DNA of 64,000 nt from Epiperipatus broadwayi (taxonomy: Eukaryota; Onychophora; Udeonychophora; Euonychophora; Peripatidae): positions 5,565,794-5,629,793 of the forward strand of contig JAQFVV010000072.1 in assembly GCA_028023455.1 (NCBI GenBank). The letters run 5' to 3'. Position 1 is the first letter of the stretch. Every line of letters begins with the position of its first letter. The notes below the pieces were generated by a model. The model did no database searches. It had not been told where the DNA came from and saw only the letters and a list, made by a program, of their open reading frames with translations. A program made the position numbers and the translations under genes. Positions 58,986 to 64,000 of the stretch are shown one piece after another.

Positions 58986-59689
58986 TTTATATAAAATATA
59001 TTTATTTATTAAAATATATTTTTGACAGGAGGCCTGAAATAAAACTACATGTTTTTGATTATTTACTTATATTTCTATCTGTTTATTAGTCTTTTTTATT
59101 TGCGAAGTTTATATTTTCTTTTTAGACTAATTTCATTTTTAAATGTATGTTTTCAACAACATCTGTAAAATATGTAAAGATAAAATAGAAAATAAGATTT
59201 TATTTCTTACAATAAATGTAATTCAAGTTTACAAACATTTGTTTATTTGTATAATAAAATTGTTTCTTTGTTCTTTATAACTTAATGAAAGTATGGAGAA
59301 CTTCATCAAAAGTGCACTTTCTTAGCTTTAGGTTATAAAGAAGAAAGAAACCACTTCATTATGCAAATGAACAAATGTATGCAAATTTGAATCACAAATG
59401 CAAATGAAGGGAAAACTCAATAATTATAAGTAAAAAAAAAACCCTTGAAAATAAATATTAAAAAATGAACAGGTGTGTTGATTTTTAAGCATGGTTTAAA
59501 AAAATAATCATTAATAAATTATCTAAAATACTTTCATAAATTGCAAATTTATTAAACCTCATGCTTCATCTTCTACAAAATTAAAAAAAAATTAACCAAA
59601 CGCAATTAAGCATTATGCAAAACAGCTTTAAATAAATTAATTTAACAATTTTAAAATTTTATACAAATAAATACAACATAAAACAATGC
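58986..59689. other. AT-rich non-coding stretch
   Basis: Nothing supportable was seen. Confidence 0.45.
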
Positions 59690-59975
59690 TGAAGTTAATA
59701 ATTTTTATTAGTCATTCATTAGACTAGAGATTATCCAATAATAAATAATATTTCTGTAGTGTAAAGATATGTGTGAGATTGTGGTCTAGGCCTACTGATG
59801 AGTGCTTATTCAGCACAAAATATGAATCTTGGGTATCATAGTTCTTTTTCATATGTCTTTGATCATATATTTATGATTACAAAGCTCCACCAGATGTTAA
59901 AAGCAGATAGAAACTATTCTCTACCTTAAATGAAAGTGATATAATGACAATTAGGCTACAGAAATATTATTTATT
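59690..59975 (+). repeat. HHR family 1b copy, ribozyme decayed, 5' part inverted
   Basis: The segment 59690-59760 is the reverse complement of the usual unit start (AATAATATTTCTGTAGTGTA). The ribozyme follows at about 59790-59835 with CTGATGA and a perfect GTGCTTATTCAGCAC stem II, but AAAA replaces GAAA. The tail ends in GGCTACAGAAATATTATTTA, the start of the next unit. Confidence 0.6.
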
Positions 59976-60584
59976 AATACTGAAGTTGTATTAAATGACA
60001 TATTAGTAAAATAAAAGATTTCTATAATCATATATGCAATAAAAAGTTCAAGAGATAATTTTATAAAATTTTCAGTCTTGTTTTAAATGAGAAAATAGGC
60101 TGTTCTAATCTTTTTTCATTGAATATTATTCAATCACTAGTACACTTTTTAAGCAATATATAATGAGAAAACTTCAACTAATTACACATTTATTTGCTTC
60201 AAAGCAATGTATAATTTTTTAGCATTTATATTATAATGGTAGAAATTCAAATTTGCAAACTTTTGCTCATCTGGATAAAAAAGTGATTTCTTTCTTCTTC
60301 ATAATCTATTTCTAAGTACACTTTCAGTGAAGTTCATATAAATTCCAAGTAATAGATACTGATAAAATTTTTATGAGTAATCATTCATAACAAGGCTTTT
60401 AATATTAATCGTACCTATTGTGTTACATCATAGTCAAAAACAGGCTGCATTATGCAAGAATGAATTATGCCATGGTATAAATAATTTATTCTTCTTTCTA
60501 ATTGTATTTTCAAAATAGTAATATGAATGCAGAAAAAATTCATTAAAGTTATATATATATATATTTAAAACCTTATATATATAT
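59976..60584. other. AT-rich non-coding stretch
   Basis: Nothing supportable was seen. Confidence 0.4.
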
Positions 60585-61416
60585 ACACCTGGGTCTCTTT
60601 TTACGCGGACTTATTCAACACAATTTTGAAGTTACACGATTTGTGTTTCACTGGAAGTCAATTTCCGTTAATGCGCTATTACTTTAAATAATAAATTTCG
60701 CGCACTTACGTTATATTGAAAGTAATAGCACATTATTGGAATTTGACTTTCATTTTAGTAATTTCAATATTTTCAATGCTTTATAATAGTAAGATTTTAT
60801 GCAATAATGAAATTAAAATCATGGTTTCCACATTTTATGTATACACATATTAAATTTTACAAGATTATAATGTAAATTTGTTCAAGCATTGCACGTGTTA
60901 ATTTTGCATTTTAAATCACATTCTGTTTTTGCTTTTTAAAAAAGAACATAATCAATTATTATTTTCTTATTAATGACACTAATCATTAACGTGCTCTTAA
61001 ATTTCAATGAGAGCTAAATGGTTATATGTCTGGATATCGCGAGCTTCGTAAACAATTAATAAAATCATCGTCTCAAAGATTAATTACTAATTACATTGTC
61101 ACCAGAAAATCATAATAATTAAAACTTGTATAAAAAAATGTAAATTACTGTACTGTAAATTATGCATAAAAATATATTATTTTGAATAAAATTAAATATT
61201 ATAGTTAAAAAAAGTTTGTCTTGTATCAATTTTTTTCAAATTTTAAATTTTTTATTAGTCATATTTTATTTCCTTATTTTTTTTTTTGTGCGAATTTTAA
61301 AAAATCACAGACTGCACCCCCCCTTTTTCAATGTAAGTTACGTCTATTTTTGCACGATTTCATTTGCACGTGTTTTCTGAGGAACCTATCTATCACGTAA
61401 AATGAGACTCCGGTGT
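60585..61416. mobile_element. Non-autonomous pogo/Tigger-like DNA element
   Basis: The left end ACACCTGGGTCTCTTTTTAC (60585-60604) matches the right end, read on the other strand as ACACCGGAGTCTCATTTTAC (61416-61397); 26 terminal bases agree at about 20 positions and both ends sit in TA-rich sequence. Ends of the type G(T)CTC-TTTTACGCG are common in pogo/Tigger-like elements of animals. No transposase remains in the 830 bp. The right half is also the left arm of the palindrome at 61245-61843. Confidence 0.5.
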
Positions 61417-61843
61417 ATATATATATCAAAAAGCATGGAGAATTCATATGAGATTTTTAAAATAAATTTCTAGATACTTATAAATACATACAGTTTTAAT
61501 TATTCTATTTACTTGTATGGTATATTAAAATGCATATACCAGCACATTAAGCATTTTAATATAACATACAAGTAAATAGAATAATTAAAACTGTATGTAT
61601 TTATAAGTATCTAGAAATTTATTTTAAAAATCTCATATGAATTCTCCATGCTTTTTGATATATATATATACACCTGAGTCTCATTTTACGTGATAGATAG
61701 GTTCCTCAGAAAACATGTGCAAATGAAATCGCGCAAAAAAAGACGTAACTTACATTGAAAAAGGGGGGGGGTGCAGTCTGTGATTTTTTAAAATTCGCAC
61801 AAAAAAAAAAATAAGGAAATAAAATATGACTAATAAAAAATTT
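61245..61843. repeat. Nearly perfect palindrome of 599 bp
   Basis: Arms 61245-61533 and 61551-61843 are about 98 percent identical by eye, with a 17-base loop. The few differences include the base after GAGACTC (C or A), a TA dinucleotide and a handful of substitutions. The left arm contains the right end of the pogo-like element plus its flank (AAAAAGCATGGAGAATTCAT), so this flank was duplicated in inverted form; the right arm ends where an RTE LINE fragment begins. Confidence 0.9.
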
Positions 61844-62250
61844 CAACTTAATAGAAGAGCAATACAGAGACTTCAGACCACTCAAAGGAGTATGGAGAGA
61901 TGTATGTTGGGAGTAACAAGAAGAGATTGAAAACGCAATGTATGGGTAAGACAACAAACAGGTGTTACTGACCTTATTGAAAAAATTAAAAGATTGAAAT
62001 GGAGTTGGGCTGGACATATTGCTAGAAGAGATGATAATAAATGGACAATTGAAATTTTAAACTGGATTCCAAGAGATTGTAAAAGACCCAGAAAGAGACC
62101 ACATGTGAGATGGATGGATGAAATAAGAAAATGTGCAAGGGTGTTGTGGAGAAGAGAAGCTAAAGATCGGAGAAGATGGATTAAACTTGTAGAGACCTTC
62201 ATCCTGCAGTGGATTGATAATGGTTGATGATGATGATGATGATGATATTA
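61844..62250 (+). pseudogene. 3' end of an RTE-type LINE
   Basis: The plus strand encodes the C-terminal region after the RT: AIQRLQTTQRSMERCMLGVT, a TGA at 61928-61930, then GVTDLIEKIKRLKWSWAGHI, WTIEILNWIPRDCKRPRKRP, HVRWMDEIRK and a stop at 62227. Family elements have the same order. The tail is GATGATGATGATGATGATGAT (62226-62247). The 5' break abuts the palindrome. The antisense open frames here are shadows. Confidence 0.85.
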
Positions 62251-63454
62251 AAATGCATTATTTTAATGCATTAATACTTTTAATTATAAATAAAATTGTT
62301 TGTCCCTATATATTAATTATATTTTTAAATATTAGTTTGTAAAAGGAGTTGGGTAAATAATAGTATACATGTGTATGCTCTAACTCTAATTCATCTTTAT
62401 CAATATTATAATTAAGATAAATATTTGAAAAATTCAAGAAAGATCTCCTAAATGTATGTTTTTTTTATCTAAATGTTGAAACTTAAACATATGAAGGATT
62501 TCCATTTTCAGAGAAAAAATTGTTAATAATATCTGCTAAATATGTATATACACATTTTTTTTCTATTATTTTACATTAAATATGTTTAGAACATTAAAAA
62601 TGTTTTAATTTTAAAACCAATGAATAATAACTACTATATATCTGAGAGTTATTTGGAAAACAAAAGAAAAAAAGTAAAATAAAATTTTAAGTCTATTTTT
62701 GGTATTTATACATTAAAGTTGCTATGAAATATCTTGCTAATTTTATGATTTAAAGTATACTCATAATAATATTAATAATTTCCCCACTATTCAGTACATT
62801 TGCATACAGGTTTAGTTTTTTATGTACATATGCATACTTTAAATCATAAAATTAGCAGGATATTTCATGGCAGCTCTAATATACACATTTGCAAATGGGC
62901 TTAGTTTTTTTCATATTAAAAGATTATAAAGCATGTACCATGTCATTTACAATAATGATAATTTAAATATATAGTTCTATCATCTTTGCTAAAATATGGG
63001 ATCTTACTTAGAAGCTGTAGCTGAATTGCTTATTAAAATTGGGCTAATGTTTGCATGAAATATTAAAAATGCTTTATTTTATAATCCCATTGTTTGTTAT
63101 TTATTAAAAAATATATCCATAATTTCAAAAAAGTACTAAGCTTGGTTGCAAATGTACTGAATAATGAAAATCATTAACATTATTAAAATTATGAGGATAT
63201 TTCATGGCAGTACCATATTTTTTAATATTTATATTATCATTTTATATTTATTTCATCAATTTTGACAAATGTATTCTCAGAAAGATAGTAATGAAATGCC
63301 ATGTAAATGGAATTAGGATTTTTTTTATAATGACTCTTGACAGTCCAGATATAACATGCTATTTCTCTCAAATTAGTCATAGAACCAGTTCCATTAATGC
63401 CAGTTTGAAATAAACTGAAATGTAGTACCAATATATATATATTATAATGGTACG
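62251..63454. other. AT-rich non-coding region with a short inverted repeat
   Basis: Arms 62724-62758 and 62834-62868 (ATGAAATATCTTGCTAATTT and its complement) are about 35 bp with two mismatches. A related segment lies near 63180-63210. No gene. Confidence 0.5.
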
Positions 63455-64000
63455 GAGTTGAGTCTTAACATATCTGCACTACGAGGGCCACTAGGCTACT
63501 TAGAACCTAGAAAATTTATATAGTAGGCAGATACGTAAGTGTACAAAAAAATTATTTTATATATTTTGAATTTGACCATTAGCCCATTGTCACTAGATCA
63601 ATGGAACAGCAGAGATTTATATTTTATAAGTTTTATCTAAGAATATTTTTTAAAAAAGAAATAAAATAAGCCACTGCCAGTAATTAACACACAAACATTT
63701 ATTTACGCACATATATATAAAATTTAGCATTATTATTTTAGTATGTTTACTTTAGCATTTAACTACATTTTTAACTTTTATTTTAGATTTTAATTTACAT
63801 TTTAATTTTTATAAGTTTGCACAGATGGATTTATAAAAGTTTGTTTTATAATGTTGAGTATAGATTGGTTACATAGATTACACGGTTAAAAACATTTCAA
63901 AATAAACATAAATGATCAAAATATAAAGTCATTGATGGAATTGCAGAGGGAAATTTATAAGAAACCCAATGGCATTCATCATAAGATGCTGCATACACAC
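63455..64000 (+). repeat. Third copy of the 1.8-kb dispersed repeat, cut by the right edge
   Basis: Starts at GAGTCTTAACATATCT and follows the other copies through AACCTAGAAAATTTATATAG, TAGGCAGATACGTAAGT and CCACTGCCAGTAATTAACAC. It is clearly more diverged and has indels. All three copies share the GAGTCTT / TATCT / AGGGC start, which defines the 5' boundary of the family. Confidence 0.7.

Noticed and set aside
1-64000. CRISPR arrays, operons, ribosome binding sites, replication origins or attachment sites
   Set aside because: The LINEs, SINEs and repeat landscape are those of an animal genome; nothing bacterial or phage-like is present.

Overview
The window looks like gene-poor DNA from a large, strongly AT-rich animal genome. 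I cannot name the species. Every protein signal I can support belongs to a transposable element; I see no convincing host exon, no rRNA and no functional tRNA gene. The coding relics are an RTE/BovB-type LINE (1-2252, with separate 3' ends at 3591-3859 and 61844-62250), a nearly full-length CR1-type LINE whose first ORF combines a PHD finger with an SGNH esterase (49926-54446, with a truncated sister at 34043-34929), the C-terminus of another non-LTR element (49105-49511) and a Penelope-like element with a GIY-YIG domain (26386-27190).

The most interesting content is a set of repeats carrying what read as hammerhead ribozymes (HHRs). Three families share the layout stem I / CTGATGA / stem II / GAAA / very short stem III / UH cleavage site / stem I, but differ in sequence. 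Family 1 (29 kb, 32 kb, 35 kb, 41 kb, 46-48 kb, 58-60 kb) has a canonical stem II and CCAA/TTGG as stem I. Family 2 (24.1-25.8 kb, 29.6-31.2 kb, single copies at 5.3, 43.7 and 54.5 kb) is a unit of about 450 bp arranged as tandem dimers facing inverted tandem dimers. Family 3 (43995-44170) is about 176 bp long with a 14-bp inverted repeat at its ends. In families 2 and 3 the short stem III is self-complementary (CTAG, CCATGG), as expected for HHRs that work as dimers. Known relatives are animal retrozymes, HHR satellites and the HHRs in Penelope-like termini. The window also holds a Penelope relic and Penelope-terminus-like hairpins (26440-26470, 36410-36672).

Region by region: 1-6 kb RTE LINE, tRNA-derived SINEs and inverted repeats; 7.5-11.8 kb two direct copies of a repeat of about 1.8 kb, with a third starting at 63.45 kb; 15.3-17.9 kb a piggyBac-like element holding a higher-order tandem repeat with alternating 197/162-bp spacing; 18.3-19.2 kb a large foldback; 19.8-20.6 kb a tandem repeat of about 335 bp; 20.7-23.4 kb a duplicated block of about 670 bp; 24-32 kb HHR arrays and the Penelope relic; 34-36 kb LINE fragment, HHR repeat and foldback; 39-48 kb foldbacks and all three HHR families; 49-54.9 kb the CR1-type LINE and an HHR repeat; 57-60 kb HHR family 1 and a SINE; 60.6-62.3 kb a pogo/Tigger-like element, a nearly perfect 599-bp palindrome and an RTE 3' end.

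The elements do not form a host pathway. The likely biology is interdependence of mobile elements: non-autonomous HHR repeats and SINEs depend on reverse transcriptases supplied by LINEs or Penelope-like elements. All coordinates and alignments were made by eye.
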